Positions 1 to 8,136 of a stretch of DNA of 15,547 bases are shown in pieces. The notes beneath the pieces are model-generated. The model was not told where the DNA came from, searched no databases, and saw only the letters and a program-made list of their open reading frames with translations. A program made the translations under genes and the position numbers. This DNA comes from an uncultured Pelagibacteraceae bacterium (lineage in GTDB: Bacteria; Pseudomonadota; Alphaproteobacteria; Pelagibacterales; Pelagibacteraceae), in assembly GCA_902633885.1 (NCBI GenBank), contig CACPIK010000014.1, forward strand, positions 1 to 15,547, given 5' to 3'. Each line of letters begins with the position of its first letter. The stretch's first letter is position 1.

Positions 1-717
1 ATTGATTTAAAAGAAGTTAAAGAATTAGATTTTATAAAGGTAAGTAAAAATAACTTAGAGATTGGAGCTGCCACTCCTCTAATCAAATTTGAAAATGAAA
101 TTAAAAAATATTATCCAGATTTTTATTCTATTCTCAAGAGATATGGATCTGTTCAGATTAGAAATGTAGGCACTATAGGAGGTAATATTGCTACTGCATC
201 GCCCATAGGCGATTCCTTGCCAATTTTACTTTCTTTAAATGCAGAGGTTTTAATTGAGAGTTTTAATAAAAAAAAAGTTTTACCGATAAATAATTTTTTC
301 ATCAATTATAGAAAAACTAAATTAAAAAGGACTGAATTTATTCGATCAATAAAAATACCATTATTTAAAAAAAATATATTTAAAGCATTTAAAATATCAA
401 AAAGATTTGATGATGATATTTCATCTGTTTGTGGTTCTTTTAATTTTGAAATTAATGATAATAAAATTAAAGAGGCATATATTGCTTATGGGGGTATGGC
501 AGCTGTACCAAAAAGAGCTAAAGCATGTGAGGAAATTCTTAAAAATAAGCCTCTTACAATCAATACTTTTGACCAAGCCAAAGATTATTTAGAAAAAGAT
601 TTAAGTCCAATTGGAGATATGAGAGCAAGTAAAGAATATAGGCTAGAGATAGCAAAAAATTTATTAATGAAGTGTTTTATAGAAATAACTTCTAACAAGT
701 TAACAAGAGTTAATTAA
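1..717 (+). CDS. xdhA: Xanthine dehydrogenase small subunit XdhA, FAD-domain part (5' truncated by window edge)
   Basis: The reading frame is open from base 1, so the gene begins left of the window; 238 codons remain. What is left is the FAD-binding domain of molybdopterin dehydrogenases: RNVGTIGGNI at local residues 54-63 is the flavin-diphosphate binding motif, followed by ASPIGDS (66-72) and KRFDDDIS (134-141), both typical of proteobacterial XdhA. In that family an N-terminal [2Fe-2S] domain precedes the FAD domain; here it would lie outside the window. The subunit passes electrons from the Mo centre in XdhB to FAD and NAD+, in the cytoplasm. The TTG at 217 is internal (Leu73 of the visible part), not a start, because the flavin motif lies upstream of it in the same frame. 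The stop TAA directly abuts the xdhB ATG, which indicates one transcript and probable translational coupling. Confidence 0.93.
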   Translation: MDLKEVKELDFIKVSKNNLEIGAATPLIKFENEIKKYYPDFYSILKRYGSVQIRNVGTIGGNIATASPIGDSLPILLSLNAEVLIESFNKKKVLPINNFFINYRKTKLKRTEFIRSIKIPLFKKNIFKAFKISKRFDDDISSVCGSFNFEINDNKIKEAYIAYGGMAAVPKRAKACEEILKNKPLTINTFDQAKDYLEKDLSPIGDMRASKEYRLEIAKNLLMKCFIEITSNKLTRVN

Positions 718-3033
718 ATGAGCAAAGAGAACTATATCGAGGAGATATTACCACACGATAGTGCTTACAAACATGTAAGTGGATATGCTGAGTATACTGA
801 TGATATTAATGAACCAAAAAATACTATTTATGGCGCTATTGGTTTGAGCAAAAAAGCACATGCAATAATTAAAAAAATAGACTTAACTGAGGTAAAAAAA
901 AGTGAAGGTGTTATTTCAGTAGTTACACAAAGCGATATTCCAGGTAGAAATGATGTGGGGCCTGTTTTTGATGGCGATCCTATTTTCCCAGCAAAAAAAG
1001 TTGAGTTTTATGGCCAACCATTATTTGCTGTTGCAGCTACAACTACTGAACTTGCAAGAAAAGCGGTACTAAAAGCTAAAATTACTTATAAAGAGTTAAA
1101 ACCAGTTGTTACTATAAAAGAAGCTTTAAGAAAAAAACAGTTCTTATTTAAACCTAAAAAAATAAAAAAAGGAAATCCTGCAAAGAAAATAAAAATATCA
1201 AAAAATATTTTAAAAGGCAATTTTACAACAGGAAGTCAAGAGCACTTTTATTTAGAGGGTCAAGCAGCTTTTGTAATTCCTAAAGAAGATGATAATTTTT
1301 TAGTTTATAGCTCAACACAACATCCTTCAGAGACACAACAATTAATTGCAAAAATGTTCAATCAAAAAAGTAATTCAATTAATGTTGAGGTAAGAAGAAT
1401 TGGAGGTGGGTTTGGGGGGAAAGAAACAAATTTCATGACAGCTTGTATTTGTGCGTTGTTAGCTAAAAAATCAGATCAGCCTGTCAAATTAAGATTGGAT
1501 AGAGATGATGATATAATATTGACGGGTAAAAGACATGAATTTTTATCTGAATATGAGGTAGGTTTTAATGATGAAGGAGTTATTGAAGGTTTAAAAATAA
1601 ACTTATCTTCAAATTGTGGAATGTCACCAGATTTATCAGCGGCAATAAACGATAGAGCTTTGCTTCACATAGATAACGCATATTATATTTCAGATATTGA
1701 AGTAACAAATAATTTATGTAAGACAAATATTCCAACATCTACTGCTTTCAGAGGATTTGGGGGAAACCAAGGAATGATGGCTATAGAAAATATTATAGAT
1801 AATATTTCAAGGCACTTAAAAAAGGATCCTATAGAAGTAAGAAAGAAAAATTTTTATCAAAAAGATAAAAAAAATATAACTCACTATGGGATGAACATTG
1901 AAGACAATGTAATAAATGAAATATTTAGAAAATTAGAAAAAAAATCAAATTATAAAAAACGATATTCAGATATAAGAAAATTTAATGAAAAAAATAAATT
2001 TAAAAAAAAGGGTATAGCTATTACGCCAGTAAAATTTGGTATTTCATTTACAACAATTCATTTAAATCAAGCAGGAGCTTTAGTTCATATTTATACAGAT
2101 GGAAGTGTGTATTTGAACCATGGAGGTATAGAAATGGGTCAAGGAACCCACACAAAAATTGCTCAATTAGTGGCAAATTCTTTAGGATTACCCTATAATT
2201 TAGTCCACATTTCATCAACAAATACATCTAAAGTTCCCAATACCTCCGCTAGTGCCGCTTCATCAACAACTGATCTTAATGGAGCAGCAGCATTAAATGC
2301 AGTAGCAAAAATTAAAGTAAATTTAGAAAAATTTATTAAGAAAAAATATAAAATCTTCAATCAAGAAGCAGTTTATAAAGATCAATATATAATATTTGGA
2401 AATAGACAATTTGAATTTAAAAGCATTATTCAAGATGCATATTTAAATAGAATTTCTCTTTCATCTTCAGGTTTTTATTCAACTCCAAAAATTAATTTTG
2501 ATAAAAAAAAATTTAGAGGAAGACCTTTTTATTATTTTTGTTATGGTGCAGCTGTTTCAGAAGTAACGATAGATACATTAACTGGTGAAAATGTTTTAGA
2601 AAGAGTTGATATTTTGCATGATGCTGGAAAACCAATAAATCCAGCACTTGAGCTAGGTCAGATTGAAGGTGGTTTTGTACAAGGACAAGGTTGGTTGACT
2701 ATTGAAGAGCTTAATTGGAAAACAAACGGACAGATTACAACTTTTTCTCCATCAACATACAAAATACCTGCTGTAAGTGACATCCCAAAAAAATTTAATG
2801 TGGAAATTTTCAAAGAAGGATCAAATAAAGAAAAAGTTGTAAATAAAGCAAAGACAACTGGCGAACCTCCTTTAATGTTAGCCATGAGTGTTTTTTATGC
2901 AATTAAAGACGCAATTGCTTCAATTGGAAATTATCAGATTGCACCAGAACTCAATGCACCAGCAACTCCTGAAAGAATTTTAATGAGCGTTAATAAAATT
3001 AAAAAAAAAATAAAAAATCAAAATGGAAGATAA
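718..3033 (+). CDS. xdhB: Xanthine dehydrogenase molybdenum-binding subunit XdhB
   Basis: This 771-residue protein is close to the usual length of bacterial XdhB. It carries the molybdenum-cofactor subunit that hydroxylates hypoxanthine to xanthine and xanthine to urate. Visible motifs are GGGFGGKE (229-236), AFRGFGGNQG (343-352), HGGIEMGQGTHTK (468-480) and TGEPPLM (714-720). By comparison with bovine and Rhodobacter enzymes, E236, R345 and E716 match the two substrate-positioning residues and the catalytic glutamate, so the enzyme should be active on purines rather than being another member of the aldehyde/CO dehydrogenase superfamily. The ATG follows the xdhA stop with no spacer and no clear Shine-Dalgarno sequence, fitting coupling to xdhA. 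The last codons are very A-rich (A10 at 3001-3010). The insertion chaperone XdhC is not in the window. Confidence 0.96.
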   Translation: MSKENYIEEILPHDSAYKHVSGYAEYTDDINEPKNTIYGAIGLSKKAHAIIKKIDLTEVKKSEGVISVVTQSDIPGRNDVGPVFDGDPIFPAKKVEFYGQPLFAVAATTTELARKAVLKAKITYKELKPVVTIKEALRKKQFLFKPKKIKKGNPAKKIKISKNILKGNFTTGSQEHFYLEGQAAFVIPKEDDNFLVYSSTQHPSETQQLIAKMFNQKSNSINVEVRRIGGGFGGKETNFMTACICALLAKKSDQPVKLRLDRDDDIILTGKRHEFLSEYEVGFNDEGVIEGLKINLSSNCGMSPDLSAAINDRALLHIDNAYYISDIEVTNNLCKTNIPTSTAFRGFGGNQGMMAIENIIDNISRHLKKDPIEVRKKNFYQKDKKNITHYGMNIEDNVINEIFRKLEKKSNYKKRYSDIRKFNEKNKFKKKGIAITPVKFGISFTTIHLNQAGALVHIYTDGSVYLNHGGIEMGQGTHTKIAQLVANSLGLPYNLVHISSTNTSKVPNTSASAASSTTDLNGAAALNAVAKIKVNLEKFIKKKYKIFNQEAVYKDQYIIFGNRQFEFKSIIQDAYLNRISLSSSGFYSTPKINFDKKKFRGRPFYYFCYGAAVSEVTIDTLTGENVLERVDILHDAGKPINPALELGQIEGGFVQGQGWLTIEELNWKTNGQITTFSPSTYKIPAVSDIPKKFNVEIFKEGSNKEKVVNKAKTTGEPPLMLAMSVFYAIKDAIASIGNYQIAPELNAPATPERILMSVNKIKKKIKNQNGR

Positions 3034-3493
3034 AAAAAAATTTATGGCAAAAGCCATTGAACTTTCTATAAATAGTGCATCCACTATTGGTGGACCTTTT
3101 GGAAGTGTTATAGTCAAGGATAACAAGATTATTGCAGAGGGTTCTAATAAAGTGACTTCTTCAAATGATCCAACTGCTCATGGTGAGGTTGTAGCAATTC
3201 GAGAAGCTTGTAAAAAATTAAAAACTTTTGATCTGTCGGGTTGTGAGATTTATACATCTTGTGAACCTTGTCCAATGTGTCTTTCCGCAATTTATTGGTC
3301 AAGATTAGATAAAATATATTATGCAAATACAAGAGAAGATGCAAAAACCATAGATTTTGATGACTCATTTATTTATTTAGAAATTCCAAAAAAAATAGGT
3401 GATAGAAAAATTAAAATGACACAAATGCTTAGAGATGATGCTTTAAAAGCATTTGAAATTTGGGATAAAAAAGTAGATAAAATAAAATATTGA
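3023..3493 (+). CDS. guaD: Guanine deaminase, cytidine-deaminase fold
   Basis: This 156-residue protein has the same length as Bacillus subtilis guanine deaminase and aligns with it along its whole length. It hydrolyses guanine to xanthine and ammonia, feeding XdhAB. Zinc and catalytic residues are H53 and E55 in TAHGEV and C83/C86 in CEPCPMC. D114 in FDDSF and the terminal Y156, both implicated in guanine recognition in the B. subtilis enzyme, are also present; that separates it from tRNA adenosine deaminase TadA. The family usually has HAE, while HGE is seen here. The ATG at 3023 overlaps the xdhB end by 11 bp and gives the expected N-terminus. There is no good Shine-Dalgarno, so coupling to xdhB is likely. 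An A9 run encodes Lys4-Lys6. The stop overlaps the next start (TGATG). Confidence 0.93.
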   Translation: MEDKKKFMAKAIELSINSASTIGGPFGSVIVKDNKIIAEGSNKVTSSNDPTAHGEVVAIREACKKLKTFDLSGCEIYTSCEPCPMCLSAIYWSRLDKIYYANTREDAKTIDFDDSFIYLEIPKKIGDRKIKMTQMLRDDALKAFEIWDKKVDKIKY

Positions 3494-4401
3494 TGGAATT
3501 TTTACCTTATACAATAAAATGGTTAGAAGTTATTCTGAGATGGGGCCATGTATTATTTGCAATATTATGGGTAGGTAATAGTTTTTTATTTAATTACTTA
3601 GACAACAATTTAAATAAAAATATAACAAGTGATGATATCGATGGTGAAGGATATCTGATGCATTCTGGTTTTTTTTATAAACTTACAAGGTTAAAAACAT
3701 CACCACCCCAGGATTATTTAAATAGATTAGTAATCTTTAAATGGCAAAGTTATTTAACTTTTATAACTGGAATGTTGCTCTTAGTTGTAGTTTATTATTA
3801 TAACGCTGGTGTATTAATGGTTGATAAACGTGTTTTATTAATACCTCCTAGTTATGCCATTATTATCTCACTTTTATCATTAATTATTTTTTGGTTTGTT
3901 TATGATCTTTTATGTAAATCAAAATTGATTGAAAATAATATATTATTTATTTCTACAGCAATCATTTTGCTAGCACTTGTTTCTTTTGGTTTGACTAAAT
4001 TATTTGGACCAAAATTTGCAATTTTAAGTGTTGGATTGATTATAGGTACTAATATGTTTGGTAATGTTTTTACAGTAATTATACCTAATCAAATGAATAT
4101 AATTAGTAGTAGCGAAAGAGGTGAAAAATTTGATATGAGATTATCCTTAGCAGCCAAACAACGCTCAATCCATAACAACTATTCTACTTTTTTAGTATTA
4201 TTTATAATGCTATCCGGACATACTAGTTTTTTAGTTTATCATCAATACAACTGGTTAATATTATGTGCGATTGCTGTTATTTCTGGAGTGGCAAGACATT
4301 ATTTTAATTTAAGAGGAAGAAACATTCACAGGTTGTATATTTTAATATCTTCAATTTTAGCACTTATCGTTCTTGCAGTTTTAGTTTTATTATTTAAATA
4401 A
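3493..4401 (+). CDS. puuD: PuuD-like membrane urate oxidase lacking the cytochrome c domain
   Basis: This 302-residue membrane protein has about eight hydrophobic helices (roughly 11-34, 84-103, 117-140, 150-168, 173-198, 231-247, 252-270, 281-301). It matches the membrane domain of PuuD, the respiratory-chain-linked urate oxidase that converts urate to 5-hydroxyisourate. Recognisable stretches are RWGHVLFAILWVGNSF (16-31), YLMHSGFFY (54-62), FKWQSYLTF (82-90), NVFTVIIPNQ (191-200) and QRSIHNNY (223-230); H19, H57 and H227 are candidate ligand or active-site histidines. Canonical PuuD carries a C-terminal cytochrome c domain. This protein ends right after helix 8, its only cysteines are C141 and C258, and it has no CxxCH haem c motif. 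The ATG at 3493 is preferred over an in-frame TTG at 3490 because it gives the TGATG overlap with guaD. Function is inferred from family and operon; the electron acceptor is unknown. Confidence 0.87.
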   Translation: MEFLPYTIKWLEVILRWGHVLFAILWVGNSFLFNYLDNNLNKNITSDDIDGEGYLMHSGFFYKLTRLKTSPPQDYLNRLVIFKWQSYLTFITGMLLLVVVYYYNAGVLMVDKRVLLIPPSYAIIISLLSLIIFWFVYDLLCKSKLIENNILFISTAIILLALVSFGLTKLFGPKFAILSVGLIIGTNMFGNVFTVIIPNQMNIISSSERGEKFDMRLSLAAKQRSIHNNYSTFLVLFIMLSGHTSFLVYHQYNWLILCAIAVISGVARHYFNLRGRNIHRLYILISSILALIVLAVLVLLFK

Positions 4402-4415
4402 TTAATAGAAACATT

Positions 4416-4940
4416 ATGTCAGAAAAATTAATTGTTAGCTGGGATGAATATAATAAGACAGTTGAAAAACTAGCAATACAGATTCATGAAAGTGGATATA
4501 AACCAACAATACTAATTGGCATTATGCGAGGAGCAGCACCAATGATTGATGTTCTAAGTAGAATTTTTAAATTAAAATGTGCATACCTAGCTGTAGAATC
4601 TTATAGTGGAAAAGGAGTAGAGGATGAACAGGGAGATATAGTATTTTCACGAGAAATGAGTTCAATTGCTCCAAATATGGGTGGAAGAATACTTTTGTGT
4701 GATGATTTATCAGATACAGGAATTACATTTAATAAAAGCATAGATTGGTTAAAAAAATACGAACCAATTAAAGATAAGATAGAAGAAATCAAGACTGCCA
4801 CTTTATATAAAAAAAAGAAATCAACTTTTGAGCCAGATTTTTGTGCAAATAAACTTCCCGATAATCCTTGGATTGTACAGCCTTTTGAAATTTACGAAGA
4901 ATTAAGAATTGAAGAAATAAAAAAAAGACATCAGAAATAA
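4416..4940 (+). CDS. gpt: Xanthine/guanine phosphoribosyltransferase (Gpt-like, type I PRTase)
   Basis: This 174-residue cytoplasmic enzyme has the PRPP-binding signature ILLCDDLSDTGITF at 92-105 and a pyrophosphate loop MRGA at 37-40. The start (MSEKLIVSWDEY) and the segment NPWIVQPFE (150-158) resemble E. coli Gpt, whose Trp-Ile pair in WIEQP stacks on the purine. K132 sits where Gpt has its purine-contacting lysine. It should convert xanthine and/or guanine plus PRPP to XMP/GMP. In this operon it makes a branch point: xanthine can be oxidised by XdhAB or salvaged. It is about 20 residues longer than E. coli Gpt, with a charged insert (115-140) and a charged C-terminus. It begins 14 bp after puuD without a clear Shine-Dalgarno. 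Hypoxanthine phosphoribosyltransferase activity is the main alternative. Confidence 0.8.
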   Translation: MSEKLIVSWDEYNKTVEKLAIQIHESGYKPTILIGIMRGAAPMIDVLSRIFKLKCAYLAVESYSGKGVEDEQGDIVFSREMSSIAPNMGGRILLCDDLSDTGITFNKSIDWLKKYEPIKDKIEEIKTATLYKKKKSTFEPDFCANKLPDNPWIVQPFEIYEELRIEEIKKRHQK

Positions 4941-4968
4941 AAAAGGCCAGCTTAAAAACTGGCCTTTT
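4941..4968. terminator. Symmetric bidirectional intrinsic terminator between convergent operons
   Basis: A perfect 10-bp inverted repeat has arms AAAAGGCCAG (4941-4950) and CTGGCCTTTT (4959-4968) with an 8-nt loop. The GC core is flanked by an A tract on one side and a T tract on the other, so each strand reads as GC stem plus U tract. It lies directly after the phosphoribosyltransferase stop (4940) and 25 bp from the stop of the opposing binding-protein gene (4994), so it can end both operons. Confidence 0.9.
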
Positions 4969-4993
4969 AAATTTAAATTTTATTATGTAAAAA

Positions 4994-6064
4994 TTATTTA
5001 GGTATATCTCCTTCAACGCCTTTTACATAAGTCATCATGCCTGCAAGCATTCCATCGTCAGCAGTTTTACCTTCAGCTACCATTAAATTACCTTTCTGGT
5101 CATATATTGGTCCAGTAAAAGAATGAACTTTGCCTGATGCTAAATCTTTTTCTAGTTGATTAACTTTAGCTTTCAAATCAGCAGGAAGTGCAGAGTCTAG
5201 ATCAGATATAACTACCATACCATCACCTATACCATGCCATGTATCTTTTTGATTCCATGTGCCATTTGCAACAGCTTTAACTCTATCTACATAGTAAGGT
5301 CCCCAGTTGTTTTCAACTGAAGTTAATACAGCTTTAGGAGCAAATTTGTCCATATCACTAGCTTGTCCAAAAGCATATATTCCTGCTTTTTCAGCAATCT
5401 GAACTATAGCAGTACTATCAGTGTGTTGAGCAATAATATCAGCACCTTGATCAATTAATGCTTTAGCTGCTTCTGCTTCCTTACCTGGGTCATACCAAGT
5501 AAAAGCCCAAACAATTTTTGTTTTTATGTTTGGATTTACTTTTTGAGCTGCCAGAGTAAATGAGTTAATACCTCTAATTACTTCTGGAATTGGAAAAGAT
5601 GCAACATATCCAATAACATTAGATTTTGTCATTGATCCAGCAATTGTTCCTAAGATAGTTCTGCCTTCATAAAATCTAGCTGCATATGTTGAAACATTTG
5701 AATGTTCTCTTTTATATCCAGTAGCATGTTCAAATTTTACATTAGGAAACTCTTTAGCAACTTTATTAGTTGGATTCATATATCCAAAACTAGTTGTAAA
5801 GATAATATCATGACCAGAATTAGCCAATTGTCTAAGAACTCTCTCAGCGTCAGCACTTTCTGGGACACCTTCTACAAATGTTGTTTTATATCCGGCAGCT
5901 TCTACGGCTTTTCTTCCCACATCATGTTGATATGTCCAACCATGGTCACCTGTTGGACCAATGTAAACAAATGCTGCTTTAACATCTTTTGCAACAGAAG
6001 CAACTGTGAATGTAAATAAGAAAACCAAAGAAGAGACGAAAGATCGAATAAATATTTTATGCAT
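4994..6064 (-). CDS. BMP-family ABC transporter substrate-binding protein (probable purine/nucleoside binder)
   Basis: This 356-residue protein starts with a Sec signal peptide (MHKIFIR, then a hydrophobic stretch to about 22, cleavage likely after SVA at 25). There is no lipobox cysteine, so it should be soluble in the periplasm. The body matches the BMP/PnrA family: AAFVYIGPTGDHGWTYQHD (30-48), GYMNPTNKVAKEFP and QHTDSTA are family landmarks. Known BMP proteins bind purine nucleosides, some bind bases, and one group binds riboflavin. The purine genes next door favour a purine ligand, by inference only. It is the last gene of the importer operon, 78 bp behind the permease gene, where binding-protein genes often come first. 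Its ATG has a good ribosome binding site, AAGGGG at 6080-6075, about 10 nt upstream, suggesting strong translation. Confidence 0.92.
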   Translation of the reverse strand: MHKIFIRSFVSSLVFLFTFTVASVAKDVKAAFVYIGPTGDHGWTYQHDVGRKAVEAAGYKTTFVEGVPESADAERVLRQLANSGHDIIFTTSFGYMNPTNKVAKEFPNVKFEHATGYKREHSNVSTYAARFYEGRTILGTIAGSMTKSNVIGYVASFPIPEVIRGINSFTLAAQKVNPNIKTKIVWAFTWYDPGKEAEAAKALIDQGADIIAQHTDSTAIVQIAEKAGIYAFGQASDMDKFAPKAVLTSVENNWGPYYVDRVKAVANGTWNQKDTWHGIGDGMVVISDLDSALPADLKAKVNQLEKDLASGKVHSFTGPIYDQKGNLMVAEGKTADDGMLAGMMTYVKGVEGDIPK

Positions 6065-6142
6065 AAATTTATATCCCCTTGTAATTTTTTTAAAAAATAA
6101 AGCTTAAAGTAAATTATTTAAAAAAAAATAATTATTTTAAAA
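6065..6142 (-). promoter_or_regulatory. AT-rich leader between permease and binding-protein genes, with ribosome binding site
   Basis: This 78-bp spacer is the only sizeable gap in the importer operon. Read on the minus strand it contains an A/T-only inverted repeat, AATTATTT/AAATAATT (6133-6126 and 6119-6112, 6-nt loop), then a T/A tract and finally the AAGGGG Shine-Dalgarno at 6080-6075. It may hold a separate promoter or an mRNA-stabilising structure that raises binding-protein output relative to the permeases. No convincing -35/-10 pair is visible, so the role stays tentative. Confidence 0.35.
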
Positions 6143-7075
6143 TTAGTTATCTTTATAAAACGATTTACCTAGAGAACTTGGTGTACTAAGTCTTATTTTT
6201 CTACTATCACGAGAAATTACAACTAAAACTATTATTGTTACTATATAAGGAAGTGCCGTTAAAAACTGTACAGGGATTCTCACCCCAATTGCTTGCATAT
6301 GAAATTGAATTATAGTTAATCCACCAAAAATCATTGCACCAATTAAAATTTTAATAGGGTTCCATGTAGAGAATACTACTAAAGCTAACGCGATCCAACC
6401 TCTTCCACCTGTCATATTTTCAATCCATTGTGGGGTATAAATCATTGATAAATATGCACCTGCAAGTCCACACATTGCTCCTCCATAAAGAATGCATAAG
6501 TAACGAACTAACCTAACATTTATTCCTTGGTTTGATGCTGAGTCAGGCGAGTCTCCCACAGCTCTTACAATCAATCCTATTTTTGTTTTTTTTAAAAAAT
6601 AGCTAGTTACAAAAGGTAAAGCAAAAGCAAAATAAAATACAACTGAATGTCCAAATAAAATTGGGCTTAAAAAAGGTATACTATCTTTTAAGTTTCCAAA
6701 TAAAACAGGAAACTCTTTTCCAGGAATACCAACAAAGTTTTTTCCAATCATAGCAGATATTCCTATTCCAAATATAGTAAGTGCTAAGCCTGTAGCTACA
6801 TGATTTGTTATTAAAGTTTGGGTAAGAAATGCAAAAATTGTTGAAATTAAAACTCCAGCTAACATTGCACCTATAACTGCTATGAATAAATTTCCTGTAA
6901 CTGTCATTAGAGCAAAACCTGAAATAGCTCCAATGATCATCATTCCTTCAACTCCGAGGTTTAGAACTCCTGATCTTTCTGTAATAAGCTCTCCACAAGA
7001 TGCTAAAATCAAAGGTACTGAAGAGGCCATTATTGATGTAATTATTAGTCCAACAAAATTTATATCTATGGTCAT
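6143..7075 (-). CDS. ABC transporter permease, NupQ/YufQ type (branched-chain-permease superfamily)
   Basis: This 310-residue protein is strongly hydrophobic, with around eight to nine membrane helices. It carries the motif ITERSGVLNLGVEGMM (31-46), typical of the smaller permease of BMP-linked nucleoside importers. It should form a heterodimeric channel in the inner membrane with the neighbouring 354-357-residue permease, driven by the double ATPase. Its ATG overlaps the stop of the upstream permease gene by 4 bp (ATGA), a usual sign of coupled, stoichiometric translation. A weak TAGG element lies upstream. The C-terminus (RDSRKIRLSTPSSLGKSF) is charged and cytoplasmic-like. Riboflavin importers use related permeases, so the substrate cannot be settled from this protein alone. 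Confidence 0.92.
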   Translation of the reverse strand: MTIDINFVGLIITSIMASSVPLILASCGELITERSGVLNLGVEGMMIIGAISGFALMTVTGNLFIAVIGAMLAGVLISTIFAFLTQTLITNHVATGLALTIFGIGISAMIGKNFVGIPGKEFPVLFGNLKDSIPFLSPILFGHSVVFYFAFALPFVTSYFLKKTKIGLIVRAVGDSPDSASNQGINVRLVRYLCILYGGAMCGLAGAYLSMIYTPQWIENMTGGRGWIALALVVFSTWNPIKILIGAMIFGGLTIIQFHMQAIGVRIPVQFLTALPYIVTIIVLVVISRDSRKIRLSTPSSLGKSFYKDN

Positions 7076-8136
7076 TTTTTTGAACCTATAAATTTAATTT
7101 TAAAAAAGAGTAAATAATCTGAAGCAAGAAGAAAAAATAAAATCATTCCTTGAAAAACTTGACCAGTATATTTTGGTATTTGCATAAATATTTGAGCTGT
7201 TTCAGCACCTAAATAAGTTATTGCAACAACTAATGATGCAAAAATTATTCCAACAGGATTTAAACGACCTAAAAATGCAACAATTATTGCAGTAAAACCA
7301 TAATCCGGAGATACTTCTCTATGAAGTTGTCCGATAGGTCCAGTTATTTCTCCAACTCCTGCGAGGCCCGCACAAGCACCACTTATTAAAAAAACGAGTA
7401 TAATCATTTTTTTTCCTTTGTAGCCGGCATATTTAGCTGTTTTCAAACTGAAACCCGAAACTTTCATTTGAAATCCTAAATATGTCTTATAAAAAATAAA
7501 CCAGCTTATAACTACTGCAGCTAAGGCTAAAAATATTCCAGCATGAATTCTTAATCCTTCTGCCAATAATGGAAGTCTTGCAGAGTCGCTAAATTGTCTG
7601 GTTTCTGGAAAATTAAATCCCTCTGGATTACTCCACGGTCCAACAACAAGATAGTCTAAAATTAACTTTGAAACATATACCAACATTAGGCTAACTAGTA
7701 TTTCGTTGGTGTTAAAATATGTTTTTAAAATTGCAGGTATGGATGCATATAACATTCCTCCAATTGCGCCAGCTAATATTACTATTGGTAGAATGTAAAA
7801 ACCTTCTTGATTATAAAATAGTAAAGCAACTCCTCCCGAAACTATAGCTCCAAAAGTTAATTGACCTTCAGCTCCAATATTCCAATTATTGCTTTTAAAA
7901 CAAAATGATAAACCAATCGCTATTAAGCAAAGTGGTGTAGCTTTTAATAACAATTCACTGAAACCATACATATCTGCAATTGGAACTATGAAAAAAAACT
8001 TTAGAGCTTCAAAAGGTTTAAATCCTAAAATATAAAAAATTAAACCTCCCGCTACTAATGTAAGAAAAATTGCTAAAACGGGGGTAAGAAAAAATATAGT
8101 TCTTGAAGGTTGGTCTCTTTTAATGATTTTAATCAA
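7072..8136 (-). CDS. ABC transporter permease, NupP/YufP type
   Basis: This inner-membrane permease has 354 residues from TTG at 8136, or 357 if GTG at 8145 is used. It has a short basic cytoplasmic N-terminus, about eight to ten hydrophobic helices, and the motif WNIGAEGQLTFGA (88-100 in the longer numbering) typical of the larger permease in BMP-type importers. I prefer the TTG start because the minus-strand GGGAGG at 8150-8145 then sits 8 nt upstream, whereas the GTG overlaps that element and has no other ribosome binding site. Either start lies inside the end of the ATPase gene (8- or 17-bp overlap), so translation is coupled. It pairs with the downstream permease to form the channel. The substrate is probably a purine or nucleoside, inferred from the neighbourhood. 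Confidence 0.9.
   Translation of the reverse strand: MIKIIKRDQPSRTIFFLTPVLAIFLTLVAGGLIFYILGFKPFEALKFFFIVPIADMYGFSELLLKATPLCLIAIGLSFCFKSNNWNIGAEGQLTFGAIVSGGVALLFYNQEGFYILPIVILAGAIGGMLYASIPAILKTYFNTNEILVSLMLVYVSKLILDYLVVGPWSNPEGFNFPETRQFSDSARLPLLAEGLRIHAGIFLALAAVVISWFIFYKTYLGFQMKVSGFSLKTAKYAGYKGKKMIILVFLISGACAGLAGVGEITGPIGQLHREVSPDYGFTAIIVAFLGRLNPVGIIFASLVVAITYLGAETAQIFMQIPKYTGQVFQGMILFFLLASDYLLFFKIKFIGSKK

Noticed and set aside
286..294. Loss of ATPase function because the second nucleotide-binding domain (residues 286-294 and 418-424 of the protein at 8129-9628) is degenerate
   Set aside because: Asymmetric NBDs are normal in this transporter family, and the first domain has all motifs intact. 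The coordinates given are residue numbers of that protein.
217..717. A 166-residue frame starting at TTG 217
   Set aside because: The same frame is open back to base 1 and the upstream part contains the flavin-binding motif RNVGTIGGNI, so 217 is internal to xdhA.
3490..3495. TTG at 3490 as the puuD start
   Set aside because: ATG at 3493 is the next codon and forms the standard TGATG overlap with the guaD stop.
4789..5016. A 75-codon minus-strand frame across the shared terminator
   Set aside because: It would be translated through the terminator hairpin, is a low-complexity Phe/Lys/Leu sequence, and overlaps two real genes.
5702..6019. A 105-codon plus-strand frame inside the binding-protein gene
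   Set aside because: It is antisense to a strongly supported CDS, has no recognisable domain or ribosome site, and looks like a composition shadow.
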